This document shows positions 32,729 through 42,614 of a DNA stretch of 64,000 nt, piece after piece. Under the pieces are notes generated by a model, which saw nothing but the letters and a program-made list of their open reading frames with translations, searched no databases and had not been told where the DNA came from. Source of the stretch: Prochlorococcus sp. AG-363-J23 (lineage in GTDB: Bacteria; Cyanobacteriota; Cyanobacteriia; PCC-6307; Cyanobiaceae); contig QCFN01000004.1 of NCBI GenBank assembly GCA_003280245.1, positions 18,491-82,490 on the forward strand, read 5' to 3'. The first letter of the stretch is position 1. Each line of letters starts with the position of its first letter. The translations under genes were made by a program, and so were the position numbers.

Positions 32729-34477
32729 ATGAATATATTAGGAATTTATGATGGGCATAATGCAAGTGCAGCTTTAGTTCGTGATGGGAAGTTATTAGCA
32801 ACTGTAGAAGAAGAACGATTTTCTAGAGTTAAGAATCATGATGGACGAAAAATTGAGCTGTATCCTCCTTACAAATCAGTTGAATTCTGCTTGAATTCTT
32901 GCAGGTCAAATATTGATGCTATTGCATATGCATTAGAAGACCCATTGAAGCTTCAGGAAAGGGCTATTAATTCATTTGTTGAGAGTTATAATGATGGCTA
33001 TAAAAATAGGATTAAATGCAAAGAGATTGATGGAATCCAATTAAATCCATTCCAGCTTTATAGTTATCCAAGAATTTATCAAAAGAAGAGGATTACTAGA
33101 ATTAACGAGTATCTTTTAAAGTTAGGAATAAATGCCGATAAAATTCCAAAATATTATGTAAATCATCATCTCTCTCATGCAAGTTCTTCTTATTACACAT
33201 CTCCATTTGAAAACCCTTTAATAATTACCATGGATGGAAAAGGGGATGACTTATCTGGTCTTGTAGCATTGGAAAGTGATCGTAAGCTTAAGACATTATA
33301 TGAAATCAACTATTTAAACTCTATAGGTAGGCTTTATTCTATTGTAACACTTTTGTGTGGCTTTAAACCTGTCAGACATGAAGGTAAAATTACAGGCTTA
33401 GCTGCTTATGGAAAAGCTAATAAGGAATTAATTAATTCTTTTAAAAAGATACTACGATTTCAAGAAGGTAAATGGATTGGATCATTAGATAAGAAAAATA
33501 AATTAGGGCCATACCCACACACATTATCTGCCGCCAACATAGAACTTGTAAGAGATCTCGTTGGTTCAATTAACCGTGAAGACCTTGCTGCATCAATCCA
33601 AAAACATACAGAAAATGAGGTTAGGTCTTTTATTGATTATTACTTAAGAACAACTTCCAGGTCTGACTTAGTTCTCTCAGGAGGTGTATTTGCCAACGTG
33701 AAGTTAAATCAAGTAGTTTATGAGCTCGAGAGTGTTAATAATATCTATATCCATCCAGCCATGGGTGATTCAGGGTTAGGTGTTGGTGCTGCTTTATATG
33801 TTGCTAATCAATTAGAAAATTACCCAAAGAATGTTTTAATCAACTCATTTTATGGACCTCTATATGAAATTAATGATTTAAAGAAAGCCCTTAATAAGAA
33901 TTCTCTAGACTTTTATAAACCAAAGGATATAAATGTAGATTTAGCCAAGTTGCTCTCCAGAGGTAAAGCAATAGCCCGCTTTGAAGGAAAGCTAGAGTAT
34001 GGACCAAGATCCTTAGGGAATAGGTCTATTATATGCCAAGCATCAGATCCAAGCATAAATAAGAGTTTAAACAGCAAATTAAAAAGAACTGAATTTATGC
34101 CATTTGCACCAATTACTCTTGCAGAATATTTTGATGATTGTTATCAAAATATAAATGGAGCAAGCTATACTTCTCAGTTCATGACAATAACTTTTAACTG
34201 TACTCAAAGAATGAAAGATCAAAGTCCAGCTGTTGTTCATATTGATGGGACTGCTAGACCTCAATTGGTTAACCAGAAAAACAATCCATCTCTTCATGCT
34301 TTGTTATCTGAATATTATAAATTGACAGGAATACCAAGCTTAATTAATACATCTTTTAATCCACATGAAGAACCTATTGTATGTAATCCAGAGGAGGCTA
34401 TCAAAGCATTTTTAGAATGTAATTTAGACTGTCTTCAGCTTGGTCCTTTTCTTGTTTTAAATAAAAATTTAGCTTAG
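32729..34477 (+). CDS. carbamoyltransferase (NodU/CmcH family)
   Basis: 582 residues. The N-terminal kinase-like domain starts NILGIYDGHNASAALVRDGK and has the family EEERFSRVKNH. Further on are NHHLSHASSSYYTSPF, the metal and ATP region MDGKGDD, LSGGVFANVKLNQ and, in the C-terminal domain, GPRSLGNRSIICQASDP and LINTSFNPHEEPIV. The enzymes transfer carbamoyl from carbamoyl phosphate (via a carbamoyl-adenylate) to hydroxyls of nodulation factors, antibiotics or glycans. Acceptor unknown. Its 3' end overlaps the convergent radical SAM gene by 9 bases. Confidence 0.93.
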   Translation: MNILGIYDGHNASAALVRDGKLLATVEEERFSRVKNHDGRKIELYPPYKSVEFCLNSCRSNIDAIAYALEDPLKLQERAINSFVESYNDGYKNRIKCKEIDGIQLNPFQLYSYPRIYQKKRITRINEYLLKLGINADKIPKYYVNHHLSHASSSYYTSPFENPLIITMDGKGDDLSGLVALESDRKLKTLYEINYLNSIGRLYSIVTLLCGFKPVRHEGKITGLAAYGKANKELINSFKKILRFQEGKWIGSLDKKNKLGPYPHTLSAANIELVRDLVGSINREDLAASIQKHTENEVRSFIDYYLRTTSRSDLVLSGGVFANVKLNQVVYELESVNNIYIHPAMGDSGLGVGAALYVANQLENYPKNVLINSFYGPLYEINDLKKALNKNSLDFYKPKDINVDLAKLLSRGKAIARFEGKLEYGPRSLGNRSIICQASDPSINKSLNSKLKRTEFMPFAPITLAEYFDDCYQNINGASYTSQFMTITFNCTQRMKDQSPAVVHIDGTARPQLVNQKNNPSLHALLSEYYKLTGIPSLINTSFNPHEEPIVCNPEEAIKAFLECNLDCLQLGPFLVLNKNLA

Positions 34478-35809
34478 CTTCTTGGCCATTTTTATCATAT
34501 AATCTAAGGCTATATCTAACCTTGAACCTTGTTGAAAGTAAGTACAAGAAGAACATGGAAAGGGAGATGAACTTCTTTGATTATTTATAGGTATGTATTT
34601 TTTTATTTTAGCTTGATATAGTTCAATACAATTATTTGTTTTTACATTACCTAAATCCAACATAGATGTTCCTGTATCCATGCAACATAGTGCAACGTTA
34701 CCATCAGCCATTATTGAAAGGTCATACCATCTTTCGCAAGATAGGTATCCAAATGCTTCCCTGGGTTCACTTGAGAGTTGATTATGATGAATCGAATAGT
34801 CGTTAGAGGAAGCCCAGTTATTCATTTTTAAAATCCCATGTTCAAATAATGGAAACTCTTTCTGACAAAAATTTATAAAGTCCCTATCTCCACTAGCGGA
34901 AGTACTAACTCTAGATAAAATAACCTTCATTTTTGACAAATCTTTAGATATTGCATTTTGCAGACGTTTGAGATTGTCAATTGTTTTAGAAAACTTTAAT
35001 TTCATGAGTTTCTCATATGCATTTTGATGGGATTCATTGAGAGAGAAAGTAAGTATTAACCTACATTCTCTTTCTTTATCTCTAGTTATCCAGGCATAAT
35101 CATGATTTAATAGATTAGTAATTTGATCTATTACCTTTTGTGGAAGGTGATTGCCATTTGAAATTATGCATATCTTTGATTTTTTATGAAGTAACAGGAG
35201 CTTTTCTATCAACTCAAAAAGGCGAGGTTCTATGAATGGTTCTGAAATCTTGTAAGGTTCAATACTAAATTCATGATCTTCTGGAATAGCAGATAAATCA
35301 TTCAGTATTTTCGCTATTAATTCATTAGACATTTTCGTTCCTTTTCTTTTAAGGTCTGTATAATCACAAAATGAACATTTAGCATTGCAAATAGCTTGGG
35401 TTTCTAAGTGTATTATTCTTGGGAAAGATTCGTAATCTGACTTTTGTTTCTTCATTTTTATTTTTACATGTGCAGCTTTTGATACTGCTACCACAAGATT
35501 AATATATGTAGTTTTTGAAATTCTTTCTTCAGCATCAATCTCTTCAAGCATTTTGTATATACATTGCAAATACTCAAATAACGAATTATCTGATTTATTT
35601 TCTCTCAGCAAGATTTGTACATGAATCTTGAGAGAGTTTGTCAATTCCTTGTCTAAATGAATATCCTTAGATGCTCCATTAGATCCTCCATATTTTGCTA
35701 GGAGGCATGAAATCCAAATAATAAACTTTAATCGTTTATTTTCAGGATCATCGTGTTTCAGTTGCAAGCATTCTCTAGATAGATATTTAAATTCTACTGA
35801 TGGGTTCAT
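34469..35809 (-). CDS. radical SAM protein with SPASM-type C-terminus
   Basis: 446 residues. About 130 N-terminal residues of unknown nature precede HLETQAICNAKCSFCDY, in which Cys141, Cys145 and Cys148 form the CxxxCxxC cluster site. The C-terminal region has CERWYDLSIMADGNVALCCM then DTGTSMLDLGNVK and PCSSC, the usual auxiliary-cluster SPASM layout. SPASM enzymes modify peptides or small molecules. Here the setting (convergent with a carbamoyltransferase, near glycan genes) does not decide between a peptide and a sugar substrate. ATG at 35809. Confidence 0.88.
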   Translation of the reverse strand: MNPSVEFKYLSRECLQLKHDDPENKRLKFIIWISCLLAKYGGSNGASKDIHLDKELTNSLKIHVQILLRENKSDNSLFEYLQCIYKMLEEIDAEERISKTTYINLVVAVSKAAHVKIKMKKQKSDYESFPRIIHLETQAICNAKCSFCDYTDLKRKGTKMSNELIAKILNDLSAIPEDHEFSIEPYKISEPFIEPRLFELIEKLLLLHKKSKICIISNGNHLPQKVIDQITNLLNHDYAWITRDKERECRLILTFSLNESHQNAYEKLMKLKFSKTIDNLKRLQNAISKDLSKMKVILSRVSTSASGDRDFINFCQKEFPLFEHGILKMNNWASSNDYSIHHNQLSSEPREAFGYLSCERWYDLSIMADGNVALCCMDTGTSMLDLGNVKTNNCIELYQAKIKKYIPINNQRSSSPFPCSSCTYFQQGSRLDIALDYMIKMAKKLS

Positions 35810-35958
35810 AGTAATAATTATAGTTCAGGCCATTCTATTGTCAATGTGAAGTTTCAATAGTAAGCAATTCCAATATCTATCTATTAATTGATAGCAGATT
35901 GATTCTCGCTGGCATGCTACTACTATTATTTAACAAGGTAGTAAATGGATCCCAAGTC

Positions 35959-36480
35959 ATGAGCAAGCCTGAACGCAACATTGATGACGATGGTGTCGAT
36001 TGGGAAGCCAAAGAACCTTCCTACTGGCTAATGAAGAGTGAACCCAGTTCTTATGGAATAGATGATCTCAGGAAAGAAAAAGAGACTATTTGGGATGGAA
36101 TCAGAAATTATCAAGCTCGCAACTTTATGAGAACCATGAAAATTGGAGACCAAGCTTTTTTTTATCACTCAAATTGCACCCCTCCTGGAATAGCAGGATT
36201 AATGAGAGTCATCGAGGTTAACCTAATTGATCCAACTCAATTTGATCCTACAGCTAAATACTTCGACCCAAAATCCCCTAAAGATAAGCCTCGCTGGGAT
36301 TGCTCGAAACTTAAGTTCATAGGTAAATTCAAAGAATTAATGAGCCTTTCCATGCTTCGCAAGAATTACACTGAAGATCAATTACCAGTTTTAAAAAAAG
36401 GAAACAGACTTTCAATCCTTCCTATTCCATATGAGACAGCTTTAGACCTTTTAGAAAAGCTTGGAGAATATTATACCTAA
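35959..36480 (+). CDS. EVE-domain protein
   Basis: From ATG 35959 (MSKPERNIDDDGVDWEAKEP), followed by the EVE domain: SYWLMKSEPSSYGIDDLRK, WDGIRNYQARNFMRTMKIGD, QAFFYHSNCTPPGIAGLMRV, and the C-terminal LSMLRKNYTEDQLPVLKKGN. EVE domains belong to the PUA-like fold that recognises modified bases in DNA or RNA. The frame extends upstream to 35899 but the extra 20 residues look unnatural. The acidic N-terminus resembles the micro-protein at 11921. Confidence 0.9.
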   Translation: MSKPERNIDDDGVDWEAKEPSYWLMKSEPSSYGIDDLRKEKETIWDGIRNYQARNFMRTMKIGDQAFFYHSNCTPPGIAGLMRVIEVNLIDPTQFDPTAKYFDPKSPKDKPRWDCSKLKFIGKFKELMSLSMLRKNYTEDQLPVLKKGNRLSILPIPYETALDLLEKLGEYYT

Positions 36481-36544
36481 AAATTTTAGTTGCACGTAAA
36501 ACTAATTTGATTACTGAAGTAATTAATGTATCCAAAAGTAATTT

Positions 36545-36832
36545 TTAAATAGATGAATATTTACCAAATTGGCCTCCAAACATATTCCCTACATATAAGC
36601 GAGTGATTTTCCTCGAAGTAATTCCATTCTGAACTAAAAAGCCGGCGAGAGCAGCCTGAAAAATTCTGTATTGATCCCAATTGGGATGTTTCTCTATATA
36701 GCTAGTCATTGCTGCTTGAAGAGATTCTGGAACCTCAGTTTGAAAGCTAATCACTCCATCTATAGATCGAACTATTTCATTTGACGTATCTTTTACAGCA
36801 TCCTTCTTGAGAGCAACTGTCAAATCCACCAT
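36545..36832 (-). CDS. DUF2811 family protein
   Basis: 95 residues. The core VISFQTEVPESLQAAMTSYI followed by EKHPNWDQYRIFQAALAGFL and VQNG is the DUF2811 signature, a small cyanobacterial family of unknown role. The C-terminus (TRLYVGNMFGGQFGK) is longer than the core. ATG at 36832; monocistronic. Confidence 0.85.
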   Translation of the reverse strand: MVDLTVALKKDAVKDTSNEIVRSIDGVISFQTEVPESLQAAMTSYIEKHPNWDQYRIFQAALAGFLVQNGITSRKITRLYVGNMFGGQFGKYSSI

Positions 36833-37138
36833 TAGATCTATTCGCGTAACGACAACCAGTTTCCTCAGACTTTGGAATCAGTCAAGAGTTACGTAAATCA
36901 ACAAGTCTCAACTTCTCTCACCTCAAGAACCTAGTACTCCAAGCCTTATCGTTTATTTCAAACACCTCCCGTATAGCATCAAAACCTTGCTAGTCAAGTG
37001 ATAAAAACCTCTTTTCAGATTTTTCCCCATATCACTGTCATCAAGACACTTTTCTATCAATTACTGTGGAAAACCTGTGAAATACCTCTCTCATGATCAG
37101 TGGAATATTAAAAAGGTGAAATCAATAAGCCTCGCTAA
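36833..37138. other. intergenic region
   Basis: About 300 bases before the DUF2811 start and after the DUF1818 stop. No gene or RNA seen. Confidence 0.5.
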
Positions 37139-37516
37139 TCAATTACAGGAATCCCACATCGATCTCATAGCTTCAACCATGGATTGGGCCGCAGGTATTG
37201 GCCAACTCCCCTCTATCCCCCTTACTAAATCTCTATCCCCTTCTAAAAGAACCTTTAAATCCCATGACGATCGATCTCCATCTATACATGCCCACCACCC
37301 CTCTCGCTCGATCTCAAGACTAATTAATTCTCCAGGCATCAAGCGATCAACTAACTTTTCATGCTGATCTATCAAATCAAAAACAACAAGAACTAAATTT
37401 CGCCATTCAGATTTTGACAACTCAAAAGCCCAATTATCACCACCTACCAATACAGGGAATTTTCCACGTAAAGGGTCCCAAGCTAAACGCCAACCAGGCC
37501 CTTCATCCTGAATCAC
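37139..37516 (-). CDS. DUF1818 family protein
   Basis: 125 residues: MIQDEGPGWRLAWDPLRGKF then PVLVGGDNWAFELSKSEW, REGWWACIDGDRSSWDLKVL and GIEGSWPIPAAQSMVEAM. This matches DUF1818, a conserved cyanobacterial family. Starts 5 bases after the rpoZ stop on the same strand, a likely operon that is common in picocyanobacteria. Confidence 0.85.
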   Translation of the reverse strand: MIQDEGPGWRLAWDPLRGKFPVLVGGDNWAFELSKSEWRNLVLVVFDLIDQHEKLVDRLMPGELISLEIEREGWWACIDGDRSSWDLKVLLEGDRDLVRGIEGSWPIPAAQSMVEAMRSMWDSCN

Positions 37517-37521
37517 TGCCT

Positions 37522-37773
37522 TTACCCTGGCAATAAATCTGGCTGATCTTGCTCATCACTGAGTTCAACAATTGCCCTTTGCACGGGTTTAACACTCGAC
37601 TCTTCAAGTAACCCATCAAAATCATCAAAGCGACGCTGCTTAGCCCTAAACGCAATCTTCACAGTTGTCAGATATCGATTACTTGACTGACGAATCAAGC
37701 TTTCTCCTCTTTTAGCCAGATCTTTAGGATCCACTCCAGGTGCAATCACTGAACTTTCTATGTCTGCCATCAT
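37522..37773 (-). CDS. rpoZ: RNA polymerase omega subunit
   Basis: 83 residues. Omega core: [20 protein letters not shown] then [20 protein letters not shown], with the conserved NRYxLT-like helix and the ending [13 protein letters not shown]. Cyanobacterial omega is short and stabilises beta' assembly. ATG at 37773 or the second Met. In operon with the DUF1818 gene. Confidence 0.9.
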   Translation of the reverse strand: MMADIESSVIAPGVDPKDLAKRGESLIRQSSNRYLTTVKIAFRAKQRRFDDFDGLLEESSVKPVQRAIVELSDEQDQPDLLPG

Positions 37774-38102
37774 TTTAGTAGAAGATGAGCCAAAACATAG
37801 AAAAAGTCATTATTAAAGGCATATCTCAGTGACCAAAAGAAATTTGAGAAACCTTCATAAGGTATAGACAATTTTGGCAAGACTAGAAAGATACGCTTAC
37901 AAAGCCTTCAATAACAAGATGATGCGTTATAACATCAATCAGAGGACTTCTCAAATGAACTGCAAAAACTTGTGCATCGAAATACTAAGGGAACCAACTA
38001 GAACCAGTAGTCTTTAATAGAAAAGTAAATACACTACAATTTCATCAATAGGCAACATACATATATACGCTACTAACAGTTAAATCCAGAAAGGTAATAG
38101 AA
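37774..38102. other. divergent promoter region rpoZ / Hsp70-like
   Basis: About 330 bases between divergent genes. No coding or RNA feature seen. Confidence 0.5.
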
Positions 38103-39716
38103 ATGGACCTCCCATCGAAAAAGGCGAAACAAAATACTCAAAAGACTGAAGCGACTGGAACCTTAGCAATAGATCTCGGAAACACTACAACAATCGTAGC
38201 TTTTCAAGCAGAACATAATCTGCAACCAAGGCTTCTCAATTTATCGCCAATCAGTAGTTCCTTAGGTCAAGTTCCTAGCCTTATTTGGTCTTCCTTGGAA
38301 GAACATCCAAAAATACTTGCCGGTCAAGAAGTCCTCGACCATAAACTTGCAGAGCAAACAAGTCCCAACCTAAAAAGAGATTTTAAACGATTTATCGGAA
38401 AATCTGAAACAAAAACAGATCACTTAGGTTTATTAACACCAGAGAATGCTGGAGAGTTATTAATCAGCAAAATATGGGCAAGAATTCCGAAAGACTTGAA
38501 TATAAAAAGATTAGTTTTAGCAGCACCTATTCAAACTTATCGAAGTTATAGAAAATGGCTTCATGAAGTCTTTTCTAAATTTGATATAGAAGAAATTGCA
38601 CTTGTTGATGAGCCCACTGCAGCGGCTATGGGAGCAGACGTCCCACCAGGCTCAAAACTATTAGTCCTTGATATAGGTGGAAGTACAATTGATTTGTCGC
38701 TTGTAGCCTTAGAAGGAGGAGAAGGGAAAGCCGCCCCAATAGCCCAACTCATGCGATTTAATGGCAAAGATCTCGAAGGAAGAAGTTCACAAGCCCTCAG
38801 ATGCGCCAAAGTTCTTGGTAAAGCAGGTATAGCTTTAGGTGGGCGTGACATAGATCGTTGGATAGCTAAATATCTATTACCTGATCAAGAACAATCCGAA
38901 GAATTACTAAATACTGCAGAAAGCCTAAAATGTAAACTTAGTCAAACGGTAAATCCATACGAAATTCTTGAAGAGCATCTCGTTTCCTCACAGAATAAAC
39001 AACGCATTACCCTATCCCTTTCAAGAAAAGAACTTGAGAAACTATTAATAAAACGGGGGTTTATCAAAATTCTTACAGAACTTTTAAAACAAACTCTTTC
39101 TGGAGGAAGGCGAAACAATTGTACGCTAAAAGATCTTTATGGAGTTGTAGCAGTTGGTGGTGGCGTACAAATACCTCTTGTCAAAAGTTGGTTAAGTGAG
39201 CAAACAAGTCCTGCTGCAATGATCTCCCCTCCTCCAATTGAGGCAGTAGCCCTTGGAGCTCTCAAATTAACACCAGGCGTAAATATTAAAGATGTTCTTC
39301 ATAAGGGGATTTCAATCAGATGCTGGGATAACAGGACAAAAAGTCACATATGGCATCCATTATTTGTCTCCGGTCAAACTTGGCCAACAAATTCCCCTCT
39401 AGAAATTATCTTATCTGCCAGTCAGAATAATCAATCTGAGCTAGAGATTAAGCTTGGAGAACCGTCTCAAGGAGAGAGATATGAGGTACTATTTATTAAT
39501 GATATGCCTACACTACAATCAAACCTATCAAAAGAAATTACGGCCTCATGGGAAACACAAGAGCAAGTCATCAAACTCAATCCTCCTGGCCAAAGCGGTG
39601 AAGATTGTCTTAAGTTAGAGTTCAGAATAAATTCTAATTCAATGCTCGAAGTTAAAGGAGTTGACTTAAGAACTGGAGCCAGTATTAATACTATCCAATT
39701 AGGGCAAATACGCTAA
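38103..39716 (+). CDS. Hsp70 (DnaK)-family protein
   Basis: 537 residues. ATPase motifs: phosphate-1 LAIDLGNTTTIVAFQAEH near the start, DEPTAAAMGAD, phosphate-2 LLVLDIGGSTIDLSLVAL, and adenosine-site VVAVGGGVQIPLVKSWL. The C-terminal beta domain is short (LEIILSASQNNQSELEIKLG) and the helical lid is absent or reduced, so the protein is about 100 residues shorter than DnaK. It is the divergent Hsp70-like protein seen in marine cyanobacteria; client unknown. Confidence 0.9.
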   Translation: MDLPSKKAKQNTQKTEATGTLAIDLGNTTTIVAFQAEHNLQPRLLNLSPISSSLGQVPSLIWSSLEEHPKILAGQEVLDHKLAEQTSPNLKRDFKRFIGKSETKTDHLGLLTPENAGELLISKIWARIPKDLNIKRLVLAAPIQTYRSYRKWLHEVFSKFDIEEIALVDEPTAAAMGADVPPGSKLLVLDIGGSTIDLSLVALEGGEGKAAPIAQLMRFNGKDLEGRSSQALRCAKVLGKAGIALGGRDIDRWIAKYLLPDQEQSEELLNTAESLKCKLSQTVNPYEILEEHLVSSQNKQRITLSLSRKELEKLLIKRGFIKILTELLKQTLSGGRRNNCTLKDLYGVVAVGGGVQIPLVKSWLSEQTSPAAMISPPPIEAVALGALKLTPGVNIKDVLHKGISIRCWDNRTKSHIWHPLFVSGQTWPTNSPLEIILSASQNNQSELEIKLGEPSQGERYEVLFINDMPTLQSNLSKEITASWETQEQVIKLNPPGQSGEDCLKLEFRINSNSMLEVKGVDLRTGASINTIQLGQIR

Positions 39717-39767
39717 CTCGAATCTCAATCGAACTGAAGAGCTAAGTTTCGTAAAACATAATATTAA

Positions 39768-39798
39768 AATAGCCTAATTATAAATATGTTAGGCTATT
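39768..39798. terminator. bidirectional terminator-like hairpin
   Basis: Perfect 10-bp stem AATAGCCTAA (39768-39777) / TTAGGCTATT (39789-39798) with an 11-base AT-rich loop, between the converging Hsp70-like and pyrR genes. Confidence 0.65.
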
Positions 39799-39861
39799 AA
39801 ATGCCGAGAGACAGGCAATATTAATCCATTTTAGATCTCTAAGCCGAATTAGGAATATTCC

Positions 39862-40425
39862 TCAGGATTTATCTACTAAAGACTTCTGAAGGAATACTCC
39901 CTCTTCTCCATCGACCTCATGCAACCGCAATTCAATATTCTCGGATCTACTAGTAGGTACTACGCGGCCACAAAAATCAGGTTGAATTGGCAGTTCTCGA
40001 TGACCTCTATCAATCATTACTAACAAAAAAATCCTTTTTGGCCTCCCCCATGCTTGAAGAGCTTCAAGCGAGGCCCTAACCGTTCTACCAGTGAAAATGA
40101 CATCATCAACCAATACAACCTGCCTAAATTCAAGACTTTCGGGAAGATCAGTTGGTGAAGACATTCTTGTCCCAATCCTCAAAAGATCATCTCTATGAAA
40201 AGTATGGTCAATACTCCCATGTGAAATTTTATGCCCTGCCAAACCTTCTAACTTCCTTGCAAGAACCTTTGACAAATAAATTCCACGAGTGGGTATACCA
40301 AGCAATGTCAATTCCTTACTCTCAGAAACCGACTCCAAAACCTGAGTAGCCAGTCTTGTAAGAGTTTTACCAAGTTCAGGTTTTGAAAGTATTTCCACCC
40401 TTTCACTAGTGAAGGAATCTGTCAT
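39862..40425 (-). CDS. pyrR: PyrR bifunctional regulator / uracil phosphoribosyltransferase
   Basis: 187 residues with the PRPP-binding motif VVLVDDVIFTGRTVRASLEA, the GIPTRGIYLSKVLA N-terminal loop and the end CGRVVPTSRSENIELRLHEV of PyrR. In Firmicutes PyrR attenuates pyr mRNA; in cyanobacteria it may mainly act as a UMP-forming enzyme. Divergent from gpmI with 159 bases between. ATG at 40425. Confidence 0.92.
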   Translation of the reverse strand: MTDSFTSERVEILSKPELGKTLTRLATQVLESVSESKELTLLGIPTRGIYLSKVLARKLEGLAGHKISHGSIDHTFHRDDLLRIGTRMSSPTDLPESLEFRQVVLVDDVIFTGRTVRASLEALQAWGRPKRIFLLVMIDRGHRELPIQPDFCGRVVPTSRSENIELRLHEVDGEEGVFLQKSLVDKS

Positions 40426-40584
40426 GGCAGGGGGTTTAACTCATTGAGTGTATTCCGTTTCTATGCAAGGAAGCCAAAGTTCCATTCTCAAAAGCTGACG
40501 TAAGTCAGAACAAATGAGAACCTAAGCCAGTAAGGAAGTAATTTATATAACAACGCAACTAAGAAGAAGTCCTCGCAATTAAGG

Positions 40585-42210
40585 ATGCCGAACATTAGTT
40601 CCGGAGACTCAATACTTTCCGGCAGGGTTGCACCTGTTGTTCTGGCAATACTTGATGGCTGGGGACATCGTGAGAAGGGCAAATTCAATGCTATTAGAAG
40701 TGCAGACACTCCGATCATTGATTCTCTGTGGCATGCTTACCCACATACGCTGATCAAAGCAAGTGGGGCAGAAGTTGGTCTACCTGACGAACAAATGGGG
40801 AATTCCGAGGTGGGGCATCTCACTATTGGAGCAGGTAGGGTAATTCAGCAAGAGCTAGTACGAATTAGCAAAACCATTCGAGAAGAAAAACTAGAAGCAA
40901 CTGCGCCATCCTTAGTTGAATTAGCTAAATCATTAAAAAAATCTCAGGGGACACTCCACTTGATTGGCCTCTGCTCTGATGGCGGGGTGCACAGCCACAT
41001 AGATCATTTATGCGGACTCCTGAAATGGGCTAAGTCTGCTGGCTTATCACACATTGCAATTCACGCAATCACTGATGGCCGAGATACACCAACTAAGAGT
41101 GCTATCAATTATCTAAAACAAATCCAATCAACTATCTCTGAAATAGGTGTAGGCCATATTGCCACTATATGTGGACGTTATTGGGCAATGGATCGGGATC
41201 AAAGGTGGGAAAGAACAGAACGAGCCTATAACCTGCTAGCTAATCCAAACCATGAAATTTCACAATCCCAGCCAGAAGAAGTTCTAAAAAAAAGTTATGA
41301 CTCTGGAATCACAGATGAATTTCTTGAACCAACAAAACTTTCCTCTGATTACCTAGAAAAAGGCGATGGATTAGTAATGTTTAATTTCCGTCCTGATCGA
41401 GCAAGACAATTGATTCAATCTTTATCTATACCAAGTTTTGACAAGTTTTCTACGACTAATCTCGAAAAAATAGAGATAGTGACTTTCACCCAATATGAAT
41501 CGACCTTGCCAGTCAATGTAGCTTTTCCCCCTGACTCCTTAGATAACCTTCTAGGTCAAGTTGTATCAGAACATGGATTGCAGCAATATCGAACTGCAGA
41601 AACAGAAAAATACCCTCATGTCACCTATTTTATGAATGGCGGTATTGAACAGCCTTTACCAGGAGAAACTAGGCATCTTGTACCTTCTCCCCGTGTAGCC
41701 ACATATGACCTTTCACCAGAGATGTCGGCCGATGCACTCACCCAAAGTTGCAAGGAAGCTATAGAAAGTGGAATTTACTCACTAATTGTTATTAACTATG
41801 CAAATCCAGACATGGTTGGACATACTGGAGATCTCCAAGCAACCAAAAAAGCAATAACAACTGTAGATCGCTGCATAGGAAGTCTCCTAGATTCAACTGG
41901 AAAAGTGAGCGGAACTCTTCTAATTACGGCAGATCATGGGAATGCCGAACTAATGAAAGGTCCTGATGGTCAACCCTGGACAGCACACACAACAAATCCT
42001 GTACCTGTCATCCTCATAGAAGGAGAGAAAAGAAAGGTTACTGGCCATGGCAATTCAATCAGCCTTAGAGACGGAGGAGGTCTAGCAGACATTGCTCCAA
42101 CGCTTCTTCAGATTCTTGGCTTACCAAAACCCGATGCCATGACAGGCTACTCACTCATAGAAGATGTAGAAGCACCTAAACTATCCTCAAAATTACCCCA
42201 GCCGGTTTAG
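40585..42210 (+). CDS. gpmI: 2,3-bisphosphoglycerate-independent phosphoglycerate mutase
   Basis: 541 residues. Phosphatase-domain start [18 protein letters not shown], catalytic Ser74 in [57 protein letters not shown], and the metal-site end [10 protein letters not shown] and [11 protein letters not shown]. Manganese-dependent enzyme interconverting 2- and 3-phosphoglycerate. Followed 59 bases later by secG, the usual cyanobacterial order gpmI-secG-groEL. Confidence 0.97.
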   Translation: MPNISSGDSILSGRVAPVVLAILDGWGHREKGKFNAIRSADTPIIDSLWHAYPHTLIKASGAEVGLPDEQMGNSEVGHLTIGAGRVIQQELVRISKTIREEKLEATAPSLVELAKSLKKSQGTLHLIGLCSDGGVHSHIDHLCGLLKWAKSAGLSHIAIHAITDGRDTPTKSAINYLKQIQSTISEIGVGHIATICGRYWAMDRDQRWERTERAYNLLANPNHEISQSQPEEVLKKSYDSGITDEFLEPTKLSSDYLEKGDGLVMFNFRPDRARQLIQSLSIPSFDKFSTTNLEKIEIVTFTQYESTLPVNVAFPPDSLDNLLGQVVSEHGLQQYRTAETEKYPHVTYFMNGGIEQPLPGETRHLVPSPRVATYDLSPEMSADALTQSCKEAIESGIYSLIVINYANPDMVGHTGDLQATKKAITTVDRCIGSLLDSTGKVSGTLLITADHGNAELMKGPDGQPWTAHTTNPVPVILIEGEKRKVTGHGNSISLRDGGGLADIAPTLLQILGLPKPDAMTGYSLIEDVEAPKLSSKLPQPV

Positions 42211-42269
42211 AAGACTCTTGTATACAATTCGAGTCTAAAAACAGAAAGTATGTCAATCTTCCACCTGCA

Positions 42270-42500
42270 ATGATTACCGCATTTCTCTCTTGGATTTGGA
42301 TCGCATCAGGGGTACTACTAATCCTTTTAGTATTACTTCATAGCCCAAAAGGTGATGGGATGGGAGGTCTAGCGGCCAGTGGAAGCTCAATGTTTACCAG
42401 CGCAAGCAGCGCCGAAGCTTCACTAAACCGAATCACTTGGACTTGTTTAATAATTTTCCTCAGTCTTGCGATAATCCTTAGCGCAGGGTGGTTAAAATAA
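42270..42500 (+). CDS. secG: SecG protein-export subunit
   Basis: 76 residues, two membrane helices (FLSWIWIASGVLLILLVLLH and TCLIIFLSLAIILSAGWL) joined by the glycine-rich SPKGDGMGGLAASGSSMF segment typical of SecG. Part of SecYEG. In operon with gpmI. Confidence 0.92.
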   Translation: MITAFLSWIWIASGVLLILLVLLHSPKGDGMGGLAASGSSMFTSASSAEASLNRITWTCLIIFLSLAIILSAGWLK

Positions 42501-42614
42501 ACATTGCCTCTATGAAAATGCATAAAAATTATCTAATAAACAAATCAAATATTATGTAAATATCTAATTAATCAATCTTCCCCCTATAATTGTTCAAATT
42601 TACTAGTCCTTCGA

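Noticed and set aside
36961..37080. Possible tRNA gene in the intergenic space
   Set aside because: No cloverleaf, no GTTCRA-type T arm. No tRNA, rRNA or CRISPR array was found anywhere in the window by eye.
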